Assembly (NCBI GenBank): GCA_964475955.1
Contig: CAYYZY010000042.1
Location: 1 to 47,405, forward strand
Length of the DNA stretch: 47,405 bases
Direction of reading: 5' to 3'
Source of the DNA: DATKZH01 sp964475955
GTDB lineage: Bacteria; Planctomycetota; Planctomycetia; Pirellulales; Thermoguttaceae
Part shown: piece by piece, positions 8,080 to 16,220 of the stretch
How positions within the stretch are numbered: position 1 is the stretch's first letter
Layout of the letters: each line of letters starts with the position of its first letter
Position numbers and translations under genes: made by a program
The notes under the pieces: generated by a model
Told to the model about the DNA's origin: nothing
Databases searched by the model: none
The model's input: only the letters and a program-made list of their open reading frames with translations

Positions 8080-8197
8080 AAGGGCCTGCGGAAAGATAGG
8101 CGGGACAGGAAGTCTGTGCCGGCGCCGGCGGCGGCTGCCAAACAATGCGGCCTGCCGAGCCGATGAGTATCCCTCGGGCACCTCAGAGATCGGCACC

Positions 8198-8446
8198 ATG
8201 GGTAACCCGTTCCCGCCTTACGAAGCGATTGCCACCGGACTCGCCGAGTTCGGCGCGTCGGACACCCGCTGCCGGACGACGGCGTATCTCATCCGCGGCG
8301 GTCACTGCGTCGGCCAGCGGCTCCGCTTCGACGGCGTCGACGCCGTCTGGCTCCTCGCCGAGCACCTCGTCCACTTCTACGACGGCCATGGCCGCCTGCT
8401 GAAGACCGTCGTCGTGGCCTCGCCACGGGCGCAAGAGGCGGCGTGA
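8198..8446 (+). CDS. small conserved-looking protein, function unknown
   Basis: 82 residues beginning MGNPFPPYEAIATGLAEFGA. The middle segment GQRLRFDGVDAVWLLAEHLV then HFYDGHGRLLKTVVV reads as a compact beta-rich fold and resembles small uncharacterised planctomycete proteins with a similar RFDG...VW...FYD.DG.LLKT pattern; this is from memory, not a search. No signal peptide, no cysteine motif. The ribosome binding site is weak. It lies 149 bases before the split secreted protein on the same strand. Confidence 0.6.
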   Translation: MGNPFPPYEAIATGLAEFGASDTRCRTTAYLIRGGHCVGQRLRFDGVDAVWLLAEHLVHFYDGHGRLLKTVVVASPRAQEAA

Positions 8447-8594
8447 ACCCGGCCGTCGCGTGCCTCCGCGTGCGTGCAAGCACGGAACCCACGCGATATA
8501 CTGGAGGTATTCTCCACCCGCGCGATCGGCTCTTCCGCCGGTTGGGTGTCTTCCCGATGTCCCGACTTCTGTACCTCGGAAGGAGTGGGGCGAC

Positions 8595-9440
8595 ATGAAC
8601 CGCTTCGGGGCTTCTGCTGCGCTGCTGCTTGCCGGCGCGGCCGTCTGCCGGGCGTCCTCGCCGCCGAGCCACTGGGAGTACGGGGGCGAGTTTCACCGGG
8701 TGATCGCCGGGGCCGATCGTATCGTGGTCCGCGACGGCGGTTTCGACTGCTACGGCGCCGTCGACGACCAGCCCGTCCTGTTCGAAGTGACCGACCTCGA
8801 CGAGATCCGCGAGGTGCGCAAACGCCTTCAGTTCGAACGCGAGCAGGAGACGACCAGTTGCTTCTGCTGTGGATACCCGGGAATCGACTGGTACGAGGGC
8901 GACAAGCGGGTCGCTCTCACGTCGCTCCAGCACCGCTACCGGATCCGCTGGAAGGACTTTCCCGGCGACGCTCGGCTAACCGACGAGTCGTCCCACTGGC
9001 TCACATACTGGCTCGCCAGGCACTCGGTGGCCGGCCCCCGGGAGCGGCTCATCGCGGAACTGGGAAGAGCGCCCTGCGATGGGATTGCATGCGAGGCGCG
9101 CATGGTGCTCTCACGCTTCGTGCCCGAGGGGTTCGCCGACGCCGTCAAGAAAGCGGAAGCCGACGCCCCGGAGGAAGAGGCGATTCGCGATCGGCGCCTA
9201 CGCGCACTGTTCGACGACCCCGACGCGATGTACCGCACGCTCTTTCGGCTCATGGGCTGCCTCGCCATGCGGTGGAACGCGTGGTACGAGCCAGAGCAGG
9301 GCGAGGCGTTCGAGCTGCTCACGCGCGCCCCGCGCGACGAGCTCGATCGGGCCCTGCGCGCGGCGGCCGAGTCGGACGACGCCGTCGAGAAGCGCGGGGC
9401 GGCGCGGCTCATCTTCTCGCAGTTCTTCATGACCCTCTAG
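8595..9440 (+). CDS. exported protein, N-terminal part of a gene split by an in-frame TAG
   Basis: GGAAGGAG at 8579-8586 supports the ATG at 8595. The 281-residue frame opens with a short leader (MNRFGASAALLLAGAAVCRA, cleavage near CRA-SS). Residues 40-130 are a beta-rich domain with a CFCCG cysteine cluster (TSCFCCGYPGIDWYEGDKRV); the rest is helical and resembles HEAT-type repeats. It ends FSQFFMTL at a TAG (9438-9440), and the same frame continues open for another 139 codons with more repeat-like sequence (9441-9860). The N-terminal part alone may still be made and exported. No known function. Confidence 0.65.
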   Translation: MNRFGASAALLLAGAAVCRASSPPSHWEYGGEFHRVIAGADRIVVRDGGFDCYGAVDDQPVLFEVTDLDEIREVRKRLQFEREQETTSCFCCGYPGIDWYEGDKRVALTSLQHRYRIRWKDFPGDARLTDESSHWLTYWLARHSVAGPRERLIAELGRAPCDGIACEARMVLSRFVPEGFADAVKKAEADAPEEEAIRDRRLRALFDDPDAMYRTLFRLMGCLAMRWNAWYEPEQGEAFELLTRAPRDELDRALRAAAESDDAVEKRGAARLIFSQFFMTL

Positions 9441-9860
9441 GGGAAGACGAAAGGCGACGTCGCCGGCTGGATGTCGCTTTTGGCCGACGTGGCCTACGCC
9501 GATCCCTTCCCCGAAAACCGGCGCCTCGTCTTGAGCCGGTTGATCGAGTACCCCGAGGCCGGCTCGCTGCAGGTCCTGGAACGGGCGACCACGGATCCCG
9601 ACGAGACGGTCCGGCGCAAGGCCATCGAGGCACTTACGCGCCGGTCGGGCCCCGAGGCGATCCGCACCCTCAGCCGAGTCGCGGACGGAAACGTGAAGCC
9701 GCGGGTCGGCGCCGAGTTCCCGCCCGACTACACCTGCGGTGCCGGAAAACCGCTCCAGATTCCCAGCATGGAGCGCGAGGAGTATCCCGACACCGACCGC
9801 CAGGCCGCCGCCAAGGCCCTTGAGGGGATCTTTCCCGGTCCGCAGGCCGGCGAGCACTGA
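9441..9860 (+). pseudogene. HEAT-repeat-like C-terminal part after the in-frame TAG
   Basis: Exactly in frame with 8595-9440. Sequence after the stop reads GKTKGDVAGW, then an ATG at 9471 (MSLLADVAYADPFPENRRLV). Segments such as LQVLERATTDPDETVRRKAI and EAIRTLSRVADG are typical HEAT/PBS-lyase helical repeats that would continue the upstream helical domain. There is no ribosome binding site before 9471, so independent translation is doubtful. A single base change (for example CAG or TGG to TAG) or a sequencing error would explain the break. Confidence 0.6.
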
Positions 9861-9902
9861 AGATCGCGAACCGTATGCGAGAGCCCCGATCAAGCACGTT
9901 CC

Positions 9903-10331
9903 ATGACGCGACGACGCCGAGCCATCCTCATCTGGGAAGCGCTCCTTGCGTGCTTCGTGGCATGTATTGCGGCGTGGCACAGCCCCTACTTGCCGTTGGA
10001 TGCCGGCGTGGTTCTTCTCGGCGCGGCATTTGCCGCACCGGTCTTCTCACGGGGCCGTTGGTCGTGCGCCTTCGTCATGCGCTCCGCCGTGGCCGCGTAT
10101 TTCTTTCGGTGCGTGGCCATCTGGCTTCTTGGAAGTGACGCGGTCAGGCTCCTCGCCTTTGGCGACGCCGCGATCGGGCTTCTCGCGACCGCCATCGCCC
10201 ACCTTGGGCGGTGCGCGATTCGCAAGGGCGTTGGCCCCGGCGTCGGCAATCGCAGCGACGACGGGAGCCCGCAATCGGCAGCCGGCGACTCAGGCACGCC
10301 GGAAGAGGTTTTCAGTCTCACCGGCTGGTGA
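9903..10331 (+). CDS. hypothetical membrane protein
   Basis: 142 residues starting MTRRRRAILIWEALLACFVA. Three or four hydrophobic stretches can be seen (ILIWEALLACFVACIAAW; LDAGVVLLGAAFAAPVF; FRCVAIWLLGSDAVRLLAFG; AIGLLATAIAHLG) with a basic N-terminus and a polar tail. No family recognised and no clear ribosome binding site. The stop codon falls inside a dispersed repeat (10321-10343), so the true C-terminus may have been replaced by that insertion. Coding status is uncertain. Confidence 0.42.
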   Translation: MTRRRRAILIWEALLACFVACIAAWHSPYLPLDAGVVLLGAAFAAPVFSRGRWSCAFVMRSAVAAYFFRCVAIWLLGSDAVRLLAFGDAAIGLLATAIAHLGRCAIRKGVGPGVGNRSDDGSPQSAAGDSGTPEEVFSLTGW

Positions 10332-10343
10332 GAAATGCGGGCT
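10321..10343 (+). repeat. CCGG.TGGTGAGAAATGCGGGC dispersed repeat
   Basis: Matches 8057-8079 at all but a couple of positions, and the inverted end at 7945-7966 more distantly. Here it provides the stop codon of the membrane-protein frame and abuts the glycosidase-like gene stump, so it sits exactly at a gene breakpoint. Confidence 0.6.
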
Positions 10344-10344
10344 A

Positions 10345-10518
10345 GTCGCCCGCCTCTGCCGCCAGGGCGCCTCGCAGGAATGGGAGTTCAACGAGTGGCA
10401 CCACGGCCAGACGGGCCGCCCGATGGGCAAGGCCTTTCAGGCATGGTCGGCCGCCAGCTTCCTCAGGGCCTGCCACTACCTCCACCTCGACCCCGACTCC
10501 CAGCACGGCGACGAGTGA
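10345..10518 (+). pseudogene. 3' stump of a glycosidase/debranching-enzyme-like gene
   Basis: The frame ending in the stop at 10516-10518 encodes QEWEFNEWHHGQTGRPMGKA then FQAWSAASFLRACHYL. F.EW.HG.TG.P.G...Q.W.A...L is the C-terminal signature of (alpha/alpha)6-barrel glycosidases such as amylo-alpha-1,6-glucosidase/debranching enzymes. Only about 55 codons remain; there is no start, and the frame upstream becomes unrelated at the dispersed repeat. I read it as the remains of a gene of perhaps 400-700 codons truncated at 10343. Confidence 0.6.
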
Positions 10519-10545
10519 CCGGGCCGCGCGCGTTCGGGTTTCACC

Positions 10546-12423
10546 TCAGGCGAAGTCCATCCGGTAGCTGTACACGTTCTGCTGGAGCTTCGTCGAAACC
10601 TTGGTTTCGCTCTTGTTGAGCACCGCCTGCATGGCCTTGTTGTTGCGGAGCACTTCGGCGGTGAAGCCGCTGATGCCGTTGTTCTTGGCGATGCTGGTGA
10701 GCGTCTTCAACAGGAAGGAGCCGATGCCCCGGTTCTGCCAGTCGTCGCGAACGACGAACGCCACCTCGGCCCGGTTCGTCTTCGGGTCGAGGTAGTAGCG
10801 GCCCACGGCGATGATGTCTTCACCGTAGGAGGCGGGCAGCGTGCCGGCGATGGCCACTTCGCTGCGGTGGTCGACGTACACGAAATCCTGAATCTGCTTC
10901 CAGGAGAACTGCTTCAAGGGCGACATGAACCGGTAGTACACGGTCTGCTGCGACAGCGCGTAGAGCAGGTCTTTCATGCGCGGCAGGTCGGTCGGGTGGA
11001 TGGGCCGGAAATTGATCTGCGTGCCGTCGCTGAGCAGGAGGCTGGTCTTGAATTCGGGCGGGCCGACGCGGAGCCTTCCCTCCACGTCGCGCATTTCCGA
11101 GCGCACGTACTTGGCGTCGATGGCCTCGTGGAGAAGCTGCTCGCGGAAGTCGGGGTGGGCGATGGAGATCAGCGCGATCGCACGCTCCTGCACGCTCTTG
11201 CCGTGCAGATAGGCCACGCCGTATTCGGTGACCACGTAATGCACGTCGCCGCGCGTCGTGACCACTCCCGCACCCGGGCTGAGCCGGCCCACGATTCGCG
11301 AGACCTTCCCCTGCTGGGCGGTCGAAGGCATGGCGATGATCGCCCGGCCCCCCGGCGCCCGGGCCGCTCCGCGGGTGAAGTCGACCTGTCCGCCGATCCC
11401 CGAGTAGAACCTGGTGCCCAGCGAATCGGCGCACACCTGGCCGGTGAGGTCGACCTCCAGGGCCACGTTGATGGCCGTCATTTTCGGGTGGCGGCTGATG
11501 ACGAAGGGATCGTTGACGTATTCGGTGGGATGAAAGGCGAACACCGGGTTGTTGTCGATGTAGTCGTAGAGTTTCCGGGTGCCCATGCAGAAGCTGGCCG
11601 TCACGCGGCCCCGGTCGATCGTCTTGCGCGCGCCGGTGACGGCCCCCGATTCGATGAGATCGATGATGGCATCGGTGAACATCTCGGTGTGGATGCCCAG
11701 GTCGCGCTTGTTCTTCATGAACTCGGTGACCGCCTGGGGGATGCGGCCGATGCCGAACTCCACGGTCGAACCGTCGTCGATCAGGGCGGCGATGTACTGG
11801 CCGATCTGCCACGTCGTTTCGTCGATGGCCGGGGGGACGACTTCGTGGATCGGCACGTCGACGGGCACCAGGACGTCGAGGTCGTGGACGTGGAGGCACG
11901 AATCGCCCAGCGTCCGGGGCATGCGGGGATTGACCTGCGCGATCACCAGGCCCGCGTTCTCCGCCGCGCTCTTGACGATGTCGACGGAGACGCCCAGGCT
12001 GCACATGGCGTTGTCGTCGGGCGGGGTCACCTGGATCAGCGCGACGTCCAGCGGCAGCCTTCCCGTCGAAAACAGGCCCGGGATGTCGGAAAGAAAAATA
12101 GGGGTGTAATCACCCAGACCCTCCTGGATGAGTTCGCGGACGTTCTCGGCGATGAAGAAGCTGTTGATGCGGAAGGTCGAGGCGAAGCGCCGGTCGGCGT
12201 AAGGCGCGTCGCCGTAGGTGAGCAACTGCACGATTTCCGTGTCGTGGAGCTTGGCCGCCCGAGAGGCCATCGCCCGAAGCAACTCGGTCGGCGCGGCGCA
12301 CCCCGTGCCGATGAAGACCCGCTTGCCCGGATGGATCTCGGCGACGGCGGCCTCCGGCGTCATCACGAAGTCCTGGTACTCCGTCTGCCAGTTCGTGGCA
12401 TAGGAGGGCGCGCGGTCGATCAT
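10546..12423 (-). CDS. acetyl-CoA hydrolase/CoA-transferase fused to GNAT acetyltransferase
   Basis: The ATG at 12423 overlaps the TGA of the upstream gene (ATGA), giving 625 residues. Residues 1-440 are a CoA-transferase of the acetyl-CoA hydrolase / 4-hydroxybutyrate CoA-transferase type: VFIGTGCAAPTELLRAM near the start, TVEFGIGRIPQAVTEFM with the expected catalytic glutamate, and FYSGIGGQVDFTRGA in the C-terminal half. Residues 450-625 are a GNAT domain (YYRFMSPLKQFSW; acetyl-CoA-binding VVRDDWQNRGIGSFLLKTL). This two-domain architecture is known in other bacteria. The adjacent ADP-forming synthetase suggests a unit that interconverts acyl-CoA and acid and may regulate it by lysine acetylation. 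Confidence 0.92.
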   Translation of the reverse strand: MIDRAPSYATNWQTEYQDFVMTPEAAVAEIHPGKRVFIGTGCAAPTELLRAMASRAAKLHDTEIVQLLTYGDAPYADRRFASTFRINSFFIAENVRELIQEGLGDYTPIFLSDIPGLFSTGRLPLDVALIQVTPPDDNAMCSLGVSVDIVKSAAENAGLVIAQVNPRMPRTLGDSCLHVHDLDVLVPVDVPIHEVVPPAIDETTWQIGQYIAALIDDGSTVEFGIGRIPQAVTEFMKNKRDLGIHTEMFTDAIIDLIESGAVTGARKTIDRGRVTASFCMGTRKLYDYIDNNPVFAFHPTEYVNDPFVISRHPKMTAINVALEVDLTGQVCADSLGTRFYSGIGGQVDFTRGAARAPGGRAIIAMPSTAQQGKVSRIVGRLSPGAGVVTTRGDVHYVVTEYGVAYLHGKSVQERAIALISIAHPDFREQLLHEAIDAKYVRSEMRDVEGRLRVGPPEFKTSLLLSDGTQINFRPIHPTDLPRMKDLLYALSQQTVYYRFMSPLKQFSWKQIQDFVYVDHRSEVAIAGTLPASYGEDIIAVGRYYLDPKTNRAEVAFVVRDDWQNRGIGSFLLKTLTSIAKNNGISGFTAEVLRNNKAMQAVLNKSETKVSTKLQQNVYSYRMDFA

Positions 12424-14528
12424 TTTCCGGTCCTCTTCTGAGACAGGCGAATCCGGGCGTCGGCCACGATGGGGCTGGTGCCTACCCGGCCGACGATGAG
12501 GGGGTTGATGTCCATTTCCTCGATTTGGGAGAAGTCGGTCACCAACTGGCTGAGTCGCTGGAGGCAGTCGGCCAGGGCGGAGACGTCGACGCGGTCGCCG
12601 CCCCGGGCCCCTTCCAGCAGCCGGTAGGACTTCGTGCTGCGGAGCATTTCCAACGCTTCGTCGGCGGTGATCGGCGCCAGGTGGAAGGTGACGTCCTTCA
12701 TGATCTCCACGAAGATGCCGCCCAGGCCGAACATCAGCATGGGACCGAACTGGGGATCGCGCGTCATTCCCAAGATGACTTCCCGGCCGCGCGGGCACAT
12801 TTCTTCCACGTAGACGCTGCCCAGGCGCGCCTCGGGCAGGATGCGCCCGATGCGGAGCATCATGAGATCGTAGGCGTCGCGGACCTCGTCCGGACTGGAG
12901 AGATTGAGCCTCACGCCGCCGAGGTCCGACTTGTGGACGACGTCGGCCGACGCCACCTTCATCGCGACGGGGAAACCGATCTTGACGGCCATGTCGACGG
13001 CGTCGTCGGCGCCGGATACGAGGCGCCCGGCCGGGACCGTGAAGTTGTACGCCCGCATCACGTCCTTGGCCGCCGCTTCGCCCACCTGGTATTCTCCGGT
13101 GCGCACGCACCGCTGGAAGATGCGCTCCACGCGACGGCGATTCACGGGAAAGCGGGCGACCACGCGCGGCGGCATGCGGCGCCAGTCGGCGTAATCGCAC
13201 ATGGCCTTCAACGCCGCCACGGCCCGCTCCGGCGAGGGATAGTCGGGCAGGCCGAACTCCACGAGTTCCTCCCGGCCGGGCATGACGTCGAGCCCTCCCA
13301 TGAAGGAGGCCAGCACGGGCTTCGTGCCGCGCAGGCGCGAGGCGACCGCCCTGGCGGTTTCCGCGGGCCGCGTCATGGCCTGGGGGGTGAGAATGACGAC
13401 GATGGCGTCGACCGCCGGGTCGTCCTGGGCGGCGTCGAGCGCCTCGGCGTAGCGCTCGGGATCGGCGTCGCCCAGCACGTCGATGGGATTGCCCACGCTG
13501 GCGGCGGCCGGGAGCTTCTGGCGGAGCGCGGTGGCCGTGGTGCCGGCGAGCTGCGCCACTTCGAGGCCCGAGTTCTCGACGGCGTCGGCCGCCATGATCC
13601 CCGGTCCGCCGGCGTTGGTGATAATCGCCACGCGGTTGCTTTTGGGAAGGGGCTGCATTGCCAGCGCGGCGGCGTAGTCGAACAGCGACTCGAACGTGGC
13701 GGCCCGGATGATCCCCGATCGTCGGAAGGCGGCCCCGTAGGCGATATCGGCGCCGGCCAGGCTGCCCGTGTGCGACGACGCGGCTCGGGCCCCGGCCGAG
13801 CTTGTGCCGGCCTTCAACACGACGACCGGCTTGGCCGCCGCGGCCGCCCCCGCGGCCTGGATGAACTCCTTGCCCGAGGCGATGCTCTCCAGGTACGCGA
13901 CGATCACCTTCGTCTGGTCGTCGTCGCCCAGGGCCGACACGAGGTCGCTCTCGTCCAGGTCGGCCTTGTTCCCGATGCTGATCAGCTTGGCGAGGCCCAC
14001 GTGGCGCGCGGCGGCCCAATCGAGGATGGCCGTACACAGCGCGCCCGACTGGGAGATGACCGAGATGCTGCCCCCGCGGGGCATCTGCGCCGCAAAGGAA
14101 GCGTTCATCCGGTGCCCCGTGTTGATCAGCCCCAGGCAGTTGGGGCCGAGCATGCGCGCGTGGCGCGAAGTACACAGTTCGGCGATCTCGCGCTCGAGGT
14201 CCGCGCCCTCCCGGCCCACCTCCTTGAACCCGGCCGTGATCACGCAGACGGCCCCGGCGTGGGCGTCGAGCGAGGCGTTGACGGCCGAATGAACCGCCGT
14301 GGTCGGAACGGCGATCACCGCCAGATCGATGGGCTTCGCGGCGGCCTTCAACGAGGGAAAGCACGGGATTCCCAGGATCTCGTCGGCCGATGGATTGACC
14401 GGCACCAAACCGCCGGCGAAGCCGCCGGCTTGCAGATTCTTAACAATCTCGTGGCCGACCTTGCCCGGGCTGCGCGAAGCCCCAATCACGGCAACCGTCT
14501 CGGGGCACAGCAGTTTCTGAAGATTCAT
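12420..14528 (-). CDS. ADP-forming acetate/acyl-CoA synthetase family protein
   Basis: 702 residues starting MNLQKLLCPETVAVIGASRS, a CoA-binding Rossmann domain. The succinyl-CoA-ligase-like middle domain has SQSGALCTAILDWAAARHVG and GNKADLDESDL; SHTGSLAGADIAYGAAFRRS carries the histidine that is phosphorylated in this family. The C-terminal ATP-grasp domain includes FPVAMKVASADVVHKSDLGG. The alpha and beta parts are thus fused in the common bacterial order. The reaction is acyl-CoA + ADP + Pi to acid + ATP + CoA, reversible. Its stop overlaps the next gene's start by ATGA, implying translational coupling with the CoA-transferase/GNAT protein. Acid specificity is unknown. Confidence 0.92.
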   Translation of the reverse strand: MNLQKLLCPETVAVIGASRSPGKVGHEIVKNLQAGGFAGGLVPVNPSADEILGIPCFPSLKAAAKPIDLAVIAVPTTAVHSAVNASLDAHAGAVCVITAGFKEVGREGADLEREIAELCTSRHARMLGPNCLGLINTGHRMNASFAAQMPRGGSISVISQSGALCTAILDWAAARHVGLAKLISIGNKADLDESDLVSALGDDDQTKVIVAYLESIASGKEFIQAAGAAAAAKPVVVLKAGTSSAGARAASSHTGSLAGADIAYGAAFRRSGIIRAATFESLFDYAAALAMQPLPKSNRVAIITNAGGPGIMAADAVENSGLEVAQLAGTTATALRQKLPAAASVGNPIDVLGDADPERYAEALDAAQDDPAVDAIVVILTPQAMTRPAETARAVASRLRGTKPVLASFMGGLDVMPGREELVEFGLPDYPSPERAVAALKAMCDYADWRRMPPRVVARFPVNRRRVERIFQRCVRTGEYQVGEAAAKDVMRAYNFTVPAGRLVSGADDAVDMAVKIGFPVAMKVASADVVHKSDLGGVRLNLSSPDEVRDAYDLMMLRIGRILPEARLGSVYVEEMCPRGREVILGMTRDPQFGPMLMFGLGGIFVEIMKDVTFHLAPITADEALEMLRSTKSYRLLEGARGGDRVDVSALADCLQRLSQLVTDFSQIEEMDINPLIVGRVGTSPIVADARIRLSQKRTGK

Positions 14529-14845
14529 CGCGTGGCGTTCCTGCGAAGGCGCGTGCTGACGTTCCCTCTCAGGCTACACCTGCGGCCTTCGCCGGACAAG
14601 GGGAGCACATCGCCTGCGCGTTGCGCGACGTCTTCAACGACCGAACGTCACTGGCCGACACGAACCGTCGGCGACGCTGCCCTGGGGCGTTTAATCGATA
14701 AGCGCTGTAGGGAAGCGCCCGGTGCGGGAAAGCAGCACGCCCGCAAAGGGGAGAACCGGCTCCTCCGCGAAGACGGGAATAGAAAGGAAAGCCCACCCAT
14801 TACGCACTGGCGTCATGCAGCCATTGCGAGGACTCGATGCCCGGC
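14529..14845. other. intergenic, no gene supported
   Basis: 317 bases between two minus-strand genes. It must hold the promoter of the synthetase operon and the end of the PNP transcript's neighbour region. I see only short GC-rich inverted fragments and no convincing small gene. Confidence 0.4.
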
Positions 14846-15673
14846 TCAGCCCCGCTCTGCGGCCAGTACGCCCAGCACGATCTTGCGGAGGTTGGGCTCG
14901 GCGCGGGCGGCCGTGGCCAGGATGTCGTCGATGTCGACCGGCTTGAGGGCGTCGGGCAGGCAGACGTCGGTGACGATCGACAGGCCCAGAACGCGCATCC
15001 CCGCGTGGACCGCAACCAGCACCTCCGGCACGGTCGACATCCCCACCACGTCGGCCCCGATCGTGCGCAGGAACCGGTACTCCGCCCGGGTCTCCAGGTT
15101 CGGCCCCGTCACGGCGACGTAGACCCCCTTGTGGGCGGCGAAGTCCTCGCGCCGGGCGATCTGGAGGGCCCGCTCGATGAGTTCGGGGTCGTAAGGGGCG
15201 ACCATGTCGGGAAACCGCGGACCCAGGTTGTCGTCGTTGACGCCGATGAGCGGATTGCCGTGCATCAGGTTGATGTGGTCCTCGATAACCATGATGTCGC
15301 CCTGGGCGAACTGCGGGTTCATCCCGCCGCACGCGTTGGAGACGATCAGCAACTCGGCCCCCAACGCCTTCATCACGCGGACCGGGAAGGTGATCTGCCG
15401 GTGCGTGTAGCCCTCGTAGGCGTGGAACCGGCCCTCCATGGCCACGACGGGCAACCCCTGCACCTCGCCGCAGACGAGCCGCCCCGCGTGGGTGATCGAC
15501 GTGGAGCGGGGGAAATGGGGGATCGCCTCGTACTCGATCGCCGCCTGCGTGTCGATCTGCTCGGCCAGTCCGCCCAGCCCCGTCCCCAGGATGATCCCGG
15601 CGTGCGGCGTGCCTTGCCAGTGCCCGCGAATCGCGGTCACGGCTTCCTGGATCTCAGCGGCGAGTTTCAGCAT
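14846..15673 (-). CDS. purine nucleoside phosphorylase
   Basis: 275 residues, the usual length for the trimeric PNP/MTAP family. HAGIILGTGLGGLAEQID is the phosphate-binding N-terminus; FPRSTSITHAGRLVCGEV, EGRFHAYEGYTHRQITFPVR, LIVSNACGGMNPQFAQGDIM and VTGPNLETRAEYRFLR are all family signatures, and GADVVGMSTVPEVLVAVHAG contains the conserved MSTVPE. TDVCLPD follows near the C-terminus; the residue after T-D differs from the Asn typical of 6-oxopurine-specific enzymes only in context, so base preference is left open. The enzyme splits purine nucleosides with phosphate for salvage. Single gene, transcribed away from the Asp-rich ORF. Confidence 0.94.
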   Translation of the reverse strand: MLKLAAEIQEAVTAIRGHWQGTPHAGIILGTGLGGLAEQIDTQAAIEYEAIPHFPRSTSITHAGRLVCGEVQGLPVVAMEGRFHAYEGYTHRQITFPVRVMKALGAELLIVSNACGGMNPQFAQGDIMVIEDHINLMHGNPLIGVNDDNLGPRFPDMVAPYDPELIERALQIARREDFAAHKGVYVAVTGPNLETRAEYRFLRTIGADVVGMSTVPEVLVAVHAGMRVLGLSIVTDVCLPDALKPVDIDDILATAARAEPNLRKIVLGVLAAERG

Positions 15674-15772
15674 GGGGAGCGTTTCTCCTCAGGATAGCAG
15701 GGGTGCGCGCGGGCCGTGTGCGACGGCATCGCCGTGCGGACGCGGAAAAGGCGCCAACGCGGCGAGGTGCGG

Positions 15773-16039
15773 TCAGTCGTCCAGACCGTCGTCGAAATCG
15801 TCGTCTTCGTCGTCGAAGTCGTCGTCCAGGTCGTCGTCCAGGTCTTCCTCGAAATCGTCGTCGAAATCGTCGTCGAAGTCTTCGTCGTCAAAATCATCGT
15901 CGAAGTCGTCGAAGTCGTCGTCGTCGTCGATCGAATCGGCGACGTAACCGCCGGCCGGCGACGCCGGACCGCTCCAGATTCCCATCTCCTCCCCCCACGT
16001 GATCCCGAGGCACGCGACAGGTTCGATTTCCAGCAACAT
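15773..16039 (-). CDS. small Asp/Phe-repeat acidic protein
   Basis: 88 residues starting MLLEIEPVACLGITWGEEMG. After a 37-residue ordinary N-terminus the rest is almost only Asp with Phe or Leu about every fourth position (FDDDFDDDFEEDLDDDLDDD), with a few Glu. No signal peptide. GAGG precedes the start at suitable distance. The periodicity (an aromatic every four acids) would give an acidic, probably disordered or calcium-binding tail; similar Asp-rich small proteins occur in planctomycetes but their role is not known to me. The coding DNA is itself a near-repeat of GTCGTCGTC/TTCGTCGTC, so slippage and length variation are expected. It begins only a few bases from the tandem repeat that holds the gap. 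Confidence 0.6.
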   Translation of the reverse strand: MLLEIEPVACLGITWGEEMGIWSGPASPAGGYVADSIDDDDDFDDFDDDFDDEDFDDDFDDDFEEDLDDDLDDDFDDEDDDFDDGLDD

Positions 16040-16043
16040 GGCA

Positions 16044-16220
16044 GAAACCTCAATCCACGGAAAACCTCAATCCACGGAAAACNNNNNNNNNNNNNNNNNN
16101 NNNNNNNNNNNNNNNNNNNNNNNNNNNNNNNNNNNNNNNNNNNNNNNNNNNNNNNNNNNNNNNNNNNNNNNNNNNNNNNNNNAAACCTCAATCCACGGAA
16201 AACCTCAATCCACGGAAAAC
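16044..16220. repeat. 17-bp tandem repeat containing the assembly gap
   Basis: Unit AAAACCTCAATCCACGG. Two units precede and two follow the N run with the same phase-independent sequence, so the missing DNA is presumably more of the same array. 17 is not a multiple of three, yet all forward frames stay open through it. Confidence 0.85.
16083..16182. other. assembly gap (100 N)
   Basis: Exactly 100 unspecified bases, the conventional placeholder for a gap of unknown size. It lies inside the tandem array, which explains why assembly failed there. Confidence 0.97.

Larger units (their letters stand above)
7109..8197. other. 1.1-kb stretch without a supported gene, rich in palindromes
   Basis: Frames on both strands are fragmentary and low-complexity (Arg/Pro/Ala). 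Two hairpin structures listed separately (7361-7422 and 7945-8079) fall here. A weak minus-strand frame around 7342-7776 has no domain or ribosome binding site. The stretch looks like decayed or repeat-filled DNA. Confidence 0.55.

Noticed and set aside
9438..9440. TAG read as pyrrolysine
   Set aside because: No pyrrolysine genes or methylamine methyltransferase context; a mutation or error is simpler.
12525..15122. very long plus-strand open frame opposite the acyl-CoA synthetase
   Set aside because: It mirrors a well-supported minus-strand gene; long antisense frames are expected at this GC content, and its translation has no domain.
15703..16002. Arg- or Ser-rich plus-strand frames opposite the Asp-rich protein
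   Set aside because: They are the complement of the GTC/TTC triplet repeat; only the minus frame has a plausible ordinary N-terminus.
16044..16220. possible CRISPR array (CAATCCACGG-containing repeats around the gap)
   Set aside because: The 17-base units follow each other directly with no spacers, and no cas gene is near.
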